This document shows positions 33,889 to 45,484 of a DNA stretch of 64,000 nt, one piece after another. The position numbers and the translations under genes were made by a program. The stretch is taken from NCBI GenBank assembly GCA_934045905.1, contig OW203763.1, positions 35,492,527 through 35,556,526 on the forward strand. Direction: 5' to 3'. The notes under the pieces are model-generated. The model saw only the letters and a list, made by a program, of their open reading frames with translations, did no database searches and was not told where the DNA came from. This DNA comes from Leuctra nigra. Taxonomy: Eukaryota > Arthropoda > Insecta > Plecoptera > Leuctridae. Every line of letters begins with the position of its first letter. Within the stretch, counting starts at the first letter, position 1.

Positions 33889-35236
33889 TTTAACAAGATG
33901 TTTTTGTACATTTAATAATTTACAAGCTATTGTTTGTTTAAATATATATATCGTTTCAAAGCATTCTGGAGGTAGCTTTTTAGTTTTGTGGGGATTATGA
34001 ATATCAATTTTTAAACTAAAACCTACATAGAGAACCTAAATATCCATAATAGCACTAGCTTACTGTCAGTATTGTTTAGTATCTTTCTTAAGGTGCTGCA
34101 AGCGCGAGCGATTTTGCTGCTTTTTGTAGACACTTTTTGCGATACGATTGGAGACGAAATGGGTAGACCAAATTATTTGAAATTTTAATCGTGATTAGAT
34201 AAAAGACAAACTTAGGGTTATCCCTTGGTACATTTTTAATTTTTTGTTTCAATAATTAGTAATAATTAGTGGATTTTTGGTGAAAAATTAGCTATTTTCT
34301 CGTCTCCCTGGGCGCCGTATAAAATTAAATTTCAAAAATGTGCCAAGGGATAACCCTAAGTTTGTCTATCATCTAATCATGATTAAAATTTGAGATCAAT
34401 TGATTTACGGGTTTGGTCTCCAATCGTATCGCAAATTTCATCGTTTTACGCGGTTTTGTTGAATAACCGGCGCCTAATTAACGATGCAATCAGCAAAAAC
34501 TAAAAAGGGCTACTAATATACAATCAGACTGATCATGTGAACATCCTGTAAAAGTTACACTCACTTATGAAACAATTTTTCTCCCTTAATTTTCTAAAAC
34601 GGCCGAGCGCTAGTATCACCTTAATCTGTACATGATTTAATAATCATGGAACCATCTAGAAACTTGTTTGTTATACTTCTTTAATATATTTCAATACGTA
34701 CTGTCACATTACGGCACATTAAGCCAAGCCCCAGTGACTTACCACATGAATACTCTACATTTATGTAGCTCAGAGCGATGATGACACTGTAATACTGTGC
34801 CTGGATTCACTGCAGTTAGGGGCTGTACAAATTGCATCACACTTTTAATTCCCACTCTATCAGTCTTTTTCCCTTGTCTTTTTGTCACAAGAATATCTCC
34901 AATCACTTCCATTTTTTTTAAATTTTTCTTGATGTCTACATTCTTCAAAAGAACAAAAGTACATAAACAAAACCCTTTACATTGGATACTTACAGAATAA
35001 AATTCTTTCTCAAAATTAATAAACCGGATTTGTATGTATTAAATTTGAAGTAAAAATATTTAATTCCCCGCACACCTCGGCCTACTCCTAGAGTGTGATG
35101 TAATATAAGTATGCCCTCCTTGCACTACGTAGCCTTGCACTGAATAGTTGCACTCTTAGTATCTCAATCTCGAATGGTCAGAACTCCCCCGCTTATATAA
35201 TGAATGGACCCGGAGCTAAAGGCACTTTCTGCTTAG
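33889..35236 (+). other. Rest of intron 9
   Basis: AT-rich intron sequence carrying the foldback and dispersed repeat at 34135-34590. No other feature is supported. Confidence 0.6.
34135..34590. repeat. Foldback repeat (copy 2 of the 27150 element)
   Basis: Arms at about 34135-34240 and 34335-34440 are complementary: GCGATACGATTGGAGAC pairs with GTCTCCAATCGTATCGC, and AACTTAGGGTTATCCCTTGG pairs with CCAAGGGATAACCCTAAG. To the right it continues with ACAATCAGACTGATCATGTG, shared with the copy near 27430. It is probably a non-autonomous DNA element. Confidence 0.7.
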
Positions 35237-35321
35237 CATGGAGGGGTCCGAGAGGGGGCAGGACGATCCCCGCCCATCCCACCTCCTACGCCCGCAGACC
35301 GAGTCCGGCAAGAGCGTACCG
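35237..35321 (+). CDS. EPS8: EPS8 exon 10, proline-rich linker
   Basis: This exon supplies residues 589-616, phase 0 to phase 1. The acceptor is CACTTTCTGCTTAG and the donor is GTAAGA at 35322. It encodes a glycine-rich start, then RSPPIPPPTPADRVRQERT, a proline-rich segment in the position of the SH3-SAM linker. The 85-base length is what converts the phase 0 end of exon 9 into the phase 1 start of exon 11. A stronger-looking CAG at 35295-35297 would give 24 bases and break the frame. Confidence 0.8.
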
Positions 35322-37960
35322 GTAAGAAAGGTGAATTCCGATACTTCTAAACCGTCCGTCCGTCCAAAACGTCGGCTTTCATGTACTTCGTCGTCAGTGT
35401 GCTAGTGGGTCCTTCCAATGAGCTCGCTTATGGATAGAACTTTTGAAAATGGCATCTTTGAAATGAGTAAAATTTTGTATGTAAGGGGAAGAAGACCTCC
35501 AAATATTATTTTTATAACTTCCCACTTGACACTAAAAAATCATGAACTTTATAAATTGTATGAATTTGACATTTAAACATGTTGATTGGAGATTGGAGAG
35601 GGTGTGCTATTGAAAATGTTCGAAATTAGTATTTCATTGAAGCTGAAAAGGTCTTAGAGTATAATTTTTGTATTGGATAGGAAGCATGTCAACGTTATTG
35701 ATTCCAGAAGTCTATTTATTGATCGAGCTTGTTGCGTGGATTTGTTGACTTATTCGATGGGCGCATTGATTCTTGTCTCTGTATACATCACTGGCATTAT
35801 TGCACTGTTTTCAAGATTGCTGCTACCAACTTGTTGGTCGAATGCGCTTATTACTTGCATAATTATTAATTACCAGCGAGGTCCTTACATGTGCCTTCAT
35901 AATTCGTACATTCTTTATTAGGTATGTTGTGAATGAGGTAGTAATTAAAATGTTGTAATTTTTAAAAATAATTTCATGTTGAGCTATTAATTTGACCCTA
36001 CTGGTTGCATGGTTAGTATATGATATTCTAATTAGTAATTAAGAGAGTATTGACCGATGATATTTTTAAAATGAATACGAAAATTAATTTTCGATATATT
36101 GTATTATTAAAAAATACTCTATTTTACTATCGATCTGTCTTCATTGTTTATATACTTGACTTGAAATGTACATTAATGGATAGTTAGTATAGGAATGTAT
36201 TGTAAGTGGGTTTTAGAAAATTTGTTTTTGAATAGTAAGTTAATCAGGGCAACAGAGTATCACATCACAAACCTTCTTCTCTGGTTCTTTGCTTAATCTC
36301 GATTCTCATAATTGTAATGTTGTGAAATCATCGTATTTGGTGCTTTCAATGTTCGCATAGAATTGTCGTACCTTCATTTCTCATTTGCTTCTAATAGTTC
36401 ATTCCGATATGTTCTGGCATCTTTTAATTTTAATTCAGGCAAATTTCCTGATTTTAATCAAAGTGCCTTGACGTTACGATAGTGTCAATTTTATATTAGA
36501 TTTGTTGTAAAGATGAATAGAATATGTCAATTAGGTAGATGTCAACCAATAACTCTAATTTTACTATGTGTATTTCGTAATTGAAATTAATAGAAGGTGT
36601 AGCCGTCAATGCATGCTCAAATAACAAACAGAATTCATAATAAATTAAGTTAATCTACATAAAGTAAGATAATCCTGAAAAACCATATTCTCTTAGTTCA
36701 TTTGTCTAGCATATGAGCTCATAAGCATTCTGTATTGTATTGTACCTATTGCTATATCTAGCTATGGTTAACAACGTACACTGCAAAGACATATTCACAC
36801 CAAAGCAGTTTTGTTGTTGAATGTGCTAGCATTCGGCTCTAGAATACGGGCTAGTAAACATCCAATAGATTTTAAAGTTTCCGGCAACCCTCCTCTGGTG
36901 TGGATACGTCTGGAAAACATACCTAGCTATTTTATTCTGTGTTGGTTTCTGGTAAATATTATTTCAATTGTGTCTCGCCAATCCAAAGATCTACTCCATT
37001 CTGTAAGTGCGTATTGTTACATAGATATGTTTGTACATTGGGGTTATATTGGCAATATTGTACAAGTAATATTTGTTAGGAAGGGTGAGTATATGAGATA
37101 TATATATTTGTTTACAACAGAACTTGATGATTAACTACCATTAAAAGTGTTTGTACTGTGCTTTGGCTTGGTTTATGTTATTTGTTAATCACCCTATCAT
37201 TCCATTGTGTTCAAAGTACAATGATTCCTATCTCCTTTCTTTGTGAACATTTTTGTCAAAGTGAACTACGATGGTCCAGTCAAGAAACAGATAAGCGTTG
37301 AGAATCTATTTGTTTTATATTAATTGGAAATATGTTTTTGTAAGGTTTACGTTTATTGATCACATTATTTATTTTTGTTGTTCATGAATGTAACTTGTTA
37401 GTTCAGAACATAACTCTCAATCTTAGTAGAATTTTAAATTATTTATTTAATAAGAAAATTAATTAGCATACAAAGTGACCATCGCTTGAGTTTATGTCCG
37501 TTTCATGTTTGTTGTTAGCACAAAGAGTAAGTAGCAATGTCATATTTTGCCAATTTTTATGCTTTTAATGGTGCTTGGTTTGAATGCTTCGTCACTCGGT
37601 CAGTTTGTGTTCTATTAATAAACTTTTGAGCTTAAACTCTCGAAAGTCACAGCTGGATACAAAATGCACAAAAACTTATTTTCTATTAAATTTTGTTCGT
37701 TGTTATACATTTCTTGCTCTTTGGTCCATTTGTACATACTTTACAAAAATTTCTTTAATGATATGTGTTAGATTTTTACTTGCTTTAATGTCATATAGCA
37801 AACATCTTTGAAAATGTTTTAAGTTGCATATAAATATTTTAAAACGCTTTTAGATTATCTTTTCACCATCGAACATAATATGACAGGTCTGAAATAGCTG
37901 AGATCTCGAGTTTTGAGATGATGTTTTTGTGCGGCAATCCTTTTGAGTGAGAATTTCCAG
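35322..37960 (+). other. Intron 10
   Basis: A 2.6-kb AT-rich intron. Open frames at 35673-35921, 36811-37134 and 37584-37811 are hydrophobic, AT-rich in codon use and lack splice context; I see no gene or clear repeat in it. Confidence 0.6.
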
Positions 37961-38113
37961 ATTATCCCTCGGATTCGGACTTCAGTTCCGACGAAGACGG
38001 ACTGCCTGTACAAGGGAAACGTACCGGACCGCCACCGCCAGCACCACCTCCGCCGCCACCTGTGCAGACAACGTACACCCCCAGACCCAGGAGCAACACC
38101 GCTATCTCCAGAG
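37961..38113 (+). CDS. EPS8: EPS8 exon 11, acidic and polyproline linker
   Basis: This exon supplies residues 617-667, phase 1 both ends, with acceptor GAGAATTTCCAG and donor GTAGGG at 38114. The translation begins DYPSDSDFSSDEDGLPVQG, an acidic serine cluster with casein kinase 2-like sites (inference), followed by GPPPPAPPPPPPVQ and a basic TPRPRSNTAISR. The polyproline could bind SH3, WW or profilin partners, consistent with an actin regulator. The longer open frame starting nearby is out of phase with both neighbours. Confidence 0.9.
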
Positions 38114-38656
38114 GTAGGGTCAAATACACCACTGTTGTGGTTTCCTGGGTATGAGACACGGTTCGGCTGGATATTTTACACATCACACATCCCTTCTTCA
38201 GTGCTGTATAATATACGTATTTTTAAAAGTATATAGGTATCTGAAAACTGACACTCGAGAAATATCAGCCTCTTCACAAAAAGTATTGAAATACTGGTAC
38301 AGATACTTCATTGAAAATTATAAAAGCAGGTAAAAGTTTCAGTTCAGTTTTATCAACTATTTAAATAGATACATAAAATTTGAGTAGCAAGCTCTCTTTG
38401 TAAGGGTGGAAAATGAAGTGAAGAATCACATTATACTATGTTCAATAAGAGGAAATTCAAATTGACGGCTGTCCACAATACAGGGTTGACCATTGAGGTC
38501 CAGCTTACTGTTTCTACATGTTGGTATCTACACTCCTAACTATTTTTATAAACCATAATATTATTTTACATTTATGTTTAAACTGGAAATAAATAGGGAA
38601 ATCAGATTTTAAAAAAATCATTCATTAAGTTGCTACCAAGTAGACAGTAGTAAGTA

Positions 38657-38848
38657 CACTCGACAATTCATAAAACGGTATTTGAACGAAACGGATTGGC
38701 TGCTGGTCTGGTTCGTTGATAATCAATCCTTGTTATTATCAATGAAATCAGAGCTCACCTACTAGAGGTATAATGACGAGTAAGTATAGACTTCAGCAGA
38801 TGATGCCATCACATTTTTTTCAGACAATCCATTTCTTTCAAATACCTC
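38657..38848 (+). mobile_element. Family A MITE, right end degraded
   Basis: The left end is intact (CACTCGACAATTCATAAA after TA); the core CGAAACGGATTGGCTGCTGG is nearly identical to the copy at 24998. The right terminal repeat breaks down after TTTCTTTCAAATACC. Confidence 0.7.
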
Positions 38849-39138
38849 TCTTAAATGTTGGGGTTTTCTTTACCTAATTTATCAATTACAGCAAATAACA
38901 TATAGAAATGAATAATGTAGGTATTTAAGAAAGGTGAGTCCACGAAGTGATGAAATCAAGCTTCGGAAGATAGATGCATATATTCTGAAAACATTTTGAC
39001 AAGTGACCTACTGGGATAGAAACAAACACACGAACTAGCATCTATTCAAGATAGGATGATTCCTGAACATTCGTTCGCTTCTAACTGAGAACTGACTTAC
39101 ACTAATGCCCTTTCTCAGTACATGATTCAATGTCTGTA

Positions 39139-39290
39139 CCTCAGAAGTAGAAGGTCGGAAGTCCATTTCAATGATTCTTAAGGTGGGCTCATAAACCAGT
39201 AATTCTGTACTTTATTCATCCAATCTTTATAATACTTAGTGACACTAGTTATTGTGTAAAAGAATACTTCATTATTTAATATCTCAATTT
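39139..39290 (+). mobile_element. Family C MITE, 5' part
   Basis: Starts CCTCAGAAGTAGAAGGTCGG after a TA and includes AATGATTCTTAAGGTGGGCTC and TAGTGACACTAGTTATTGTG, matching the 10964 copy. The right terminus is not recognised. Confidence 0.55.
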
Positions 39291-39731
39291 GAAGATGCTC
39301 TGTCATAATCACGTTACCACTCTTATATTTGTGTTTTGAGAAGAAGGAAACACGTTTCAAGGAAGGCGGTAGATAGAGTGGCGTGTAAATGTGGTACAGA
39401 GATGCGGTGACCTTTAGAACAGATTTTGCACATACCGCAACGTACAAAGGGCTCATAAACTTAATTATGTGACTACCTAATTATAAGTTGTAATTACATT
39501 TCATCCAGAAAGGGTCATCAGTTTACACGAACAAGTATGCGCTATGTACAAGGCTCGACTCAATCTCGACTCAGAAAACGTATCAAAGCTATTTTGGGCA
39601 AAGGGATTTCGTATTACTCTTCGTAAAACTTTCACCCTTCCCAATGGGATATGAAATGATAATGAATCAAGATGCATACAGTCAAAGTTTAGTTACAAAG
39701 CTTTATGTACCTATAACTAGATTTCTGTGAC

Positions 39732-39983
39732 GTAGAATTGAAGAAGGACGGATGATTTCTCTATTTTTAGTTGCATACATTTTGAATCGTGTAATTAAGC
39801 TCTATAATTGCAAAATGACGGAAATACACACTAATTCAGATACCTATAGTAGATATTGAAATATTGTCTTTCAAAATGACAAGTGTAATCATTACTTCAA
39901 ATAAGATTGGATGAAGGCAGACTTCAGTTTTTGAGCTCGCCTCAAGAATCATTGAAATGACTCCCGATCTTTTTCTTCTAAAG
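39732..39983 (+). mobile_element. Family C MITE
   Basis: GAATTGAAGAAGGACGG at the left and GATCTTTTTCTTCTAAAG at the right are inverted, with TA on both sides. Inner blocks (TTTTTAGTTGCATAC, AATGACAAGTGTAATCATTA) match the 2851 and 46762 copies. Confidence 0.6.
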
Positions 39984-41391
39984 TACAGATTTATTTTATA
40001 ATTTAACCTTCGTTAATTCAAGAAGCTGATTACATAAAACATCATTCAGCTCTGAGCATGTGCATGTAGGATATTATTACAATAACATGATAACCACTAC
40101 AAACAATTGACAAATTGTAAGTTACTGACCTGGATAACTTTGCTTGACGTTTAACAAACAAAGTTGCGAACTCCTTATTCTTTCGATATTCAAAACAGGA
40201 CACATTATAATTGGTAAAATACTATCCGCAGCGACACTTTTGTCCCCTGCATTTATAATATTAGAATTGCATTTTATAAAAGCAATTGTCTGTATGTAGG
40301 TAATTCTTCAAGAGAAATACTCTTTTGAAATACTTTGAGTCAATTATATATGAATGTATGGCATTTGATATTGGTTCAAATACATCTCAAACGACTCCGC
40401 AAACATTCTTCTTCATTCCAATCTGATTTAATTTTCAAATAATCCTCATTCAATTTGAGGCAGCATTCCGTTTTTATGTGATTTAATTTCAAACTCGTTT
40501 GAAAAAGTACACTGAAACGAAGCTAATTCCACTCTTGCAAACAAAGAACGAAAAATTCCAAAACACAGAAGCGTATTTCATAAATGGTTAACCCCTTCTA
40601 TACATATTAATTAATCTTATTAACTTCATAGAATGTTTTATTTTTTAGTGGATCAGTAATGGTATTTTGTTGACAAGAGGTCAACAAGATTTGCTTCGTC
40701 TATTCCCTCTCGACTCAATTACAATAGCCCTAATTAATTTGATGAAATCTGTTCTGCATGAACGTCAATATGCAACTGCACATCAAGTGGATGTGTTCGC
40801 CCACGCAATTTCATTCGATCTCCTTTACTCTACTTGACCACAAATTAAGGGGGATAGATGAGCTTGTGACATATAGTGCTCGAGCTATTGCAATTTGCAA
40901 TGCAGGAAATCCCTGCAATTTCATTGCTAGCGGTACTTTCAAGAGTATTAAAATATGTTTGTTAGCTATTGATGTTTCAGAACACAATAAGTATGTTTGA
41001 GAAATGAATAAAATGCAAGTTCATACATATGTCACTACAAAGTGAATCAATAATAAACAAGGCATTTAATATATATTGTATCATTGAATTTGAAAACCTT
41101 GGAAAGTGATAGCAATCGTTGACTTTCCCCATACGAACAATTGCTCATTGCTCAACATATCCTCTGGAATTGGACCATCGACATGACTGAAACTTTTGAA
41201 CACATTCAGAACCTCTTTGTGTTTCTGAGAGCCGCTAGAATCTTTATCATGGGGTGAGGGGAGGGGTCAATCTTCAACCAATATTATTAATTTTAAGGGA
41301 GAAGTGGTGCTGCTCAATAAGTCACTATCTGCGTACCCCTTCTGCAGCTGTAACCTTCAGAAATATACATTTCTAAGCTCGAAAGATATCT

Positions 41392-41575
41392 GTAGCTCAG
41401 AGGTAGAAGGACGGAAGTCCATTGTCTCGATTTTGCGTTGCACGCTTTTGGAATAATGTAATCACAGCAGGCATTGATCTCAACAAATATTCAAGTATTT
41501 TCTTACATAATGCCTCATGACACCAATACAAATATGATTGGATGAACCCAGAAATACTAGTTTAATAGTCCATCT
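41392..41575 (+). mobile_element. Family C MITE, partial
   Basis: Contains GCTCAGAGGTAGAAGGACGG, then TTTTGCGTTGCACGCTTTTG and GATTGGATGAACCCAGAAAT, the last two identical in layout to the fragment at 674-868. The right end is lost. Confidence 0.6.
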
Positions 41576-41633
41576 GAAGGTTGATTGAAATTGATTACCT
41601 CTGACTGAGGTAGTAGGGTCGTGGAAAAATGTG

Positions 41634-41741
41634 TCGATCATCCCTACGCTTATACCATCCCGCCATACAACGGAGCGCTGGTATATACCACTGTACGATC
41701 TCCGTTGTATGGCGGGAGGGTATAAGCGTAGGGATAATCGA
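41634..41741. mobile_element. 100-bp hairpin MITE
   Basis: TCCCTACGCTTATACCATCC with CGCCATACAACGGAGC at the left is mirrored by TCCGTTGTATGGCGGGAGGG and TATAAGCGTAGGGA at the right; the loop is about 25 bases. A minus-strand open frame crosses it by chance. It lies 80 bases from exon 12. Confidence 0.85.
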
Positions 41742-41821
41742 GATATTATTCCAAAGCTGTACATATGATCAATCAATTACAGATGTAATGTAATAAATGT
41801 GGATGTTACTTGAATGTTCAG

Positions 41822-41990
41822 CAGATGCGGGTAACAATGAATTGCACGAGGAGCTGAAGACTGTGCTGACGATGTATCGTCCAAATCGACCGATATTAAA
41901 CATCGTCAAGACTCCAGAGGTCTTCATATATCAGAGCTCCAGCGCTAAAGAAGTGCAAGAATGGTTGAGGGCGAAGAGCTTCAGCGAGAA
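41822..41990 (+). CDS. EPS8: EPS8 exon 12, start of SAM-like region
   Basis: This exon supplies residues 668-723, phase 1 to phase 2, with donor GTAAGT at 41991. It encodes NELHEELKTVLTMYRPNRP and then SSSAKEVQEWLRAKSFSEK, matching the DELIHRLT... and TPEDVKTWLQSKGFN segments of vertebrate EPS8. This is the start of the C-terminal effector region that caps and bundles actin. The acceptor is a CAG-CAG tandem: the second CAG simply drops one alanine (668). Confidence 0.95.
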
Positions 41991-42382
41991 GTAAGTACCT
42001 ATTCGTCAGTACGAGTACGTCAAGCAAGTTGTAACACAAGTGCATCATTCACAAAGCTTTTCTTGTTCGAAAACGATAAGTTTTATTTGCTTTGGCAATA
42101 GACTAGATGAAGAGAATCCAACAGCTTACTAAACTTTGTGTCCATGAAAGTCTGCTACTAATATGGCGACAGAGTTTCTAGCCGTTAAACTAAAATCACC
42201 GCTATCAGTTTATTAAACTTACCCCACCGGATGCTTGCGCTAGACATCATATAAATGTAATCTTTCAACTTCTAAACATACATAAACTTATGAAAGTGTG
42301 CTTTTAAACTGTTTGAATACTGTTTGGTTCTTGGTTCGGATGTTGTTTCGTCTCCTGTAGCAGAATGTTTTCTTCTTGTCAG
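41991..42382 (+). other. Intron 12
   Basis: A 392-base intron, the shortest of the confirmed ones, with a TTTTCTTCTTGTCAG acceptor. I see no repeat or other feature in it. Confidence 0.85.
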
Positions 42383-42518
42383 GGTTTGCAAACAGCTGAA
42401 CGGCATGACTGGGAATGAATTGTTTGGGCTGACGAAGAAGCAGCTGGTGGACCACTGCGGTGCTCAGGAGGGCAATCGTCTGGACTCGCAGATCACTATT
42501 CAGAGGAACATCTCCGGA
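42383..42518 (+). CDS. EPS8: EPS8 exon 13, SAM-like domain
   Basis: This exon supplies residues 724-769, phase 2 to phase 0, with donor GTAAGT at 42519. KQLNGMTGNELFGLTKKQLV then DHCGAQEGNRLDSQIT and IQR align with LGVLNGAQLFSLNKDELRTV then CPEGARVYSQITVQK in vertebrate EPS8. This completes the SAM/pointed-like helical bundle. Spacing and lengths match the family without gaps. Confidence 0.96.
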
Positions 42519-42689
42519 GTAAGTCACGAAATATTCGCATCAGTTCAGTTTTATTTTCATTATCAACAAATTCATTATACATACATGGGTAAGTATGTTT
42601 ATGGACTCCTATGGTTGACACATTTAATGGGATATGTGGAAAGTGTATGCTACTTTTGGTTTGAACTGAAAACATAGCAGGGATGCAGT

Positions 42690-42901
42690 GGGGCCAGGCC
42701 AGGCGCCCTTGCTTCTTTTTGGGAAAAGGTAGAGCGCGCCTTACCATCTTTTTCAAAATGGTGCAGTCTTATTAAAAAAAGTGCCAGGGCACCGAAAAAT
42801 AACAAAATCCGTATGTTACAATAGAAAATTTAAAATCTATTTTAAAACTAGGTCCCAATTACGTAAAATCTTCACTAAAATAGTAAAATTATTAAAAAAT
42901 T

Positions 42902-42932
<31 letters not shown>

Positions 42933-43017
42933 CGCCCCAGTGGGTCATCAACGCTACGGATTTTGTTATTTTTCGGCGCCCTGGCACTTATTTTAATAAG
43001 ACTGCACCCCTGCAACA
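42690..43017. repeat. Inverted repeat enclosing a poly(C) run
   Basis: GCAGGGATGCAGTGGGG and AAGTGCCAGGGCACCGAAAAAT at the left are mirrored by ATTTTTCGGCGCCCTGGCACTT and a terminal TGCACCCCTGCA on the right. The centre carries a run of about 30 C at 42903-42931. It is probably a DNA element with termini CAGGGATGCA/TGCACCCCTG, hAT-like, but no duplication was verified. Confidence 0.6.
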
Positions 43018-43027
43018 TGCATGGGTA

Positions 43028-43239
43028 CACTTGACACAACTAGAAACAGTATTTGAACTAAACGGATTGGCCGCTGGTCAGGTTTCTTTCAATCCTTCTT
43101 ATTCTCAATCAATGATATCAGAGCTCTTCTACTAGAGCTAGATGACGTGTTAGCACAGACTTTATTCATCGGATAATGTCGTCAAATCTTTATCAGCCAA
43201 TCCGTTTCTTTCGAATACCATTTTCAATTTGGCCAAGTG
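43028..43239 (+). mobile_element. Family A/B MITE
   Basis: CACTTGACACAACTAGAAAC at the left and TTTCAATTTGGCCAAGTG at the right, TA on both sides (43026-43027, 43240-43241). The core GGATTGGCCGCTGGTCAGG is family A. Length is 212 bp. Confidence 0.7.
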
Positions 43240-43886
43240 TACATGGAGTGGATATCATTATCAATTTATAATACAACTTATATAGATGCCGTGCTTAAAA
43301 AAATCCTACGATTGAGCTTCCATTTGAAATTACCAATAAAATCTCATTGAGTCCAATTGCATGTAATCGTAATGTAGATTATTGCCCATTTGAATGTGTA
43401 AACTTTTTGGTTTAAGTTGCTTCCAATAAATTCTACATAAATGGAGTATAATAGTTCACAGACAGTTTCAATGCAAATGATTAGTACCATTTAGTTCCCA
43501 TTCATTCATTACCTAATTGGGATGAATCTGATTTAACTGTTATGTTAAGCCAGGATAGGACTTGTAAAGAGCATTGCATTGCATTTTTAAGAAATTTTGG
43601 GCAAATACGAACGTGTAAACGTGTATAAATGTGTACAAGTTCTTTATATCTAAGAACTTTTATCTCATTCACAAAGTTCGTTACTATGGTTCAATTTAAA
43701 GTAGTAACAGTCGATTTCAAATCATTTTATTCAGTACGAGGGGTTTTTACTATGATGGTGTGACACACAGATCCCGTACAATTTTTACTCATCATTTGTA
43801 GACCCTTAGGAAAGTCGTAACCGGATCGAAACTAATGAATAACTTAGTTTGTTCGCATTCTTTGAGGTCTGATTGTATTGTTTCAG

Positions 43887-44040
43887 TACGCCACTGTTCG
43901 TTCCACCGAGCTTCGAGCCATCTTGATCAAAGCTCGCGAGAAAGCGGAGCACAAGACTGAGCCGATCATGATCACGGCTGCTGCGCCCAAACCTGTCCAT
44001 CAGCCCAAGCAGCACTCCAGACCGCCATTGCCGACTTACA
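43887..44040 (+). CDS. EPS8: EPS8 exon 14, basic C-terminal helix
   Basis: This exon supplies residues 770-820, from phase 0 with acceptor TGTATTGTTTCAG. It encodes STELRAILIKAREKAEHK, aligning with SSELQEIMRRRQEKISAA near the vertebrate C-terminus, then a proline/histidine-rich tail ending PPLPTY. At 44041 there is a GTACGT donor and base composition drops sharply, suggesting splicing with one base left over. If unspliced, the frame ends at TAA 44076-44078 after 12 AT-rich codons. Confidence 0.9.
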
Positions 44041-44440
44041 GTACGTCATTATGTAGTTATGTAGTTAGTTGCATATAATGCACATAAAGATCAAAGTTTA
44101 TAATGTTCACTGGGAAGAGTTAACGCTCAAACAATTACTTTAAATTGTACATCTTACAATTATTGTGTGTTAAAACACATTCATATCCTCAGAAATGGAA
44201 CCTATTTATGTAGATTCGGTGCCTCTATGTATCATGGGAGATGGAAGTCCTTTTCTTGTTGACATATTTTTGAAAGCAGTATTTGTAACATTTCATAGCC
44301 CTATGCCATAGCCTCTGGGAAAAGTAGGAAGTTCAGTATATCTATATGTTTGTTTTATATAAAATCTGTACATGAGATGTAATTTATATTAAAAAAAAAG
44401 GACGATGTAGTTGGAAAATTGAGTCATTGATACATGTTAC

Positions 44441-44640
44441 NNNNNNNNNNNNNNNNNNNNNNNNNNNNNNNNNNNNNNNNNNNNNNNNNNNNNNNNNNNN
44501 NNNNNNNNNNNNNNNNNNNNNNNNNNNNNNNNNNNNNNNNNNNNNNNNNNNNNNNNNNNNNNNNNNNNNNNNNNNNNNNNNNNNNNNNNNNNNNNNNNNN
44601 NNNNNNNNNNNNNNNNNNNNNNNNNNNNNNNNNNNNNNNN
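44441..44640. other. Assembly gap (200 N)
   Basis: Exactly 200 N, the usual placeholder for a scaffold gap of unknown size. Any small EPS8 exon here would be missing. Confidence 0.99.
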
Positions 44641-45275
44641 AGCATAATATTATATACAAATATGACTTAATAGATGTAACAACAGAGAAAAAACTGCAAT
44701 GTCATAAATATTTTGTTTTAGATCAGAAGCACAAGAAAACATATTTATAATGTTAAATAAATTATTTGATATCCATCCATAAAATAAACGTAGAAAAAGA
44801 AGCTGAAACAAACGTGGTGTGGAAGGAGGCATTTGGTTTAATAATTGGTAACTATCCCAACATTTGCTTGCCAGAATGATGTTGAATGTGATTCCAGAAT
44901 TTCCTGACCCTGTGTGTTGTCAGGGGTTTTCTGTTACTGTTGAAAAGGATGAGTACTTTATTGTGTTTGAAATAATGACAAAAACACTGGAAATACTACT
45001 GGAGCTCCACACGTTTGTTCTGTGTACAAATTCCACACCATCACTGTGTACACTTTTAATTTGTTAATGACTGTGGGAACTTTGAAATGGAACATTTATA
45101 CCAATTCAACAAAATTTCGCATATTGAGATTTCATTAATGAAATGTGTTTGAACGTTAATTAAATTAATTGAAACTAATTAATATTAATTAATAAAGTGA
45201 GTATAGTAGTTAACAATCTTTCAAGGACTGTGACATGCATTTGCTAAATACTATGCGAATGTTTATCAGTAGGTT

Positions 45276-45484
45276 CACTCGGCCAAACAAAACTTGAACG
45301 TTGAGCAAATTTGATTGACTGCTTGGTCATGTCCCATAACCAATCAAAGCTTTTTATTATCATTGAAATGTGAGGTTACCTACTAGAGTGAGACAATGGG
45401 ATCGCTTAGACTAACTTCTGATGGTGCGATCTTACATTTATCAGCCTATCAGATTTATTGAACGTTCAAGTTTTGTTTGGCACA
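45276..45484 (+). mobile_element. Family B MITE
   Basis: CACTCGGCCAAACAAAACTT at the left and AAGTTTTGTTTGGC at the right, nearly identical to the copy at 25211 through the core (GAGTGAGACAATGGGATCGC). The high similarity suggests these two are the youngest copies. The right end is mutated after TTTGGCACAT. Confidence 0.75.

Larger units (their letters stand above)
38114..41821 (+). other. Intron 11
   Basis: A 3.7-kb intron with MITE copies at 38657, 39139, 39732 and 41392, the last interrupted by a 100-bp hairpin. The open frame 40758-41000 has no recognised domain. Confidence 0.65.
42519..43886 (+). other. Intron 13
   Basis: A 1.4-kb intron with a 30-base poly(C) run flanked by an inverted GGCGCC-containing repeat, and a family A MITE. 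No exon is seen. Confidence 0.7.

Noticed and set aside
35298..35321. 24-base version of exon 10 using the CCCGCAG acceptor
   Set aside because: It would leave phase 0 and frameshift exon 11; the upstream CTTAG acceptor gives the needed 85 bases and a proline-rich family-like reading.
36811..37134. 107-codon hydrophobic frame in intron 10
   Set aside because: AT-rich codon use gives a hydrophobic translation by chance; no promoter, splice or family support.
37943..38236. 97-codon frame over exon 11
   Set aside because: Out of phase with exons 10 and 12; the other frame gives the acidic/polyproline linker.
40758..41000. 80-codon frame in intron 11
   Set aside because: No splice partners, no recognised domain, AT-type composition.
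44384..44750. Frames spanning the N gap
   Set aside because: Artefacts of translating N.
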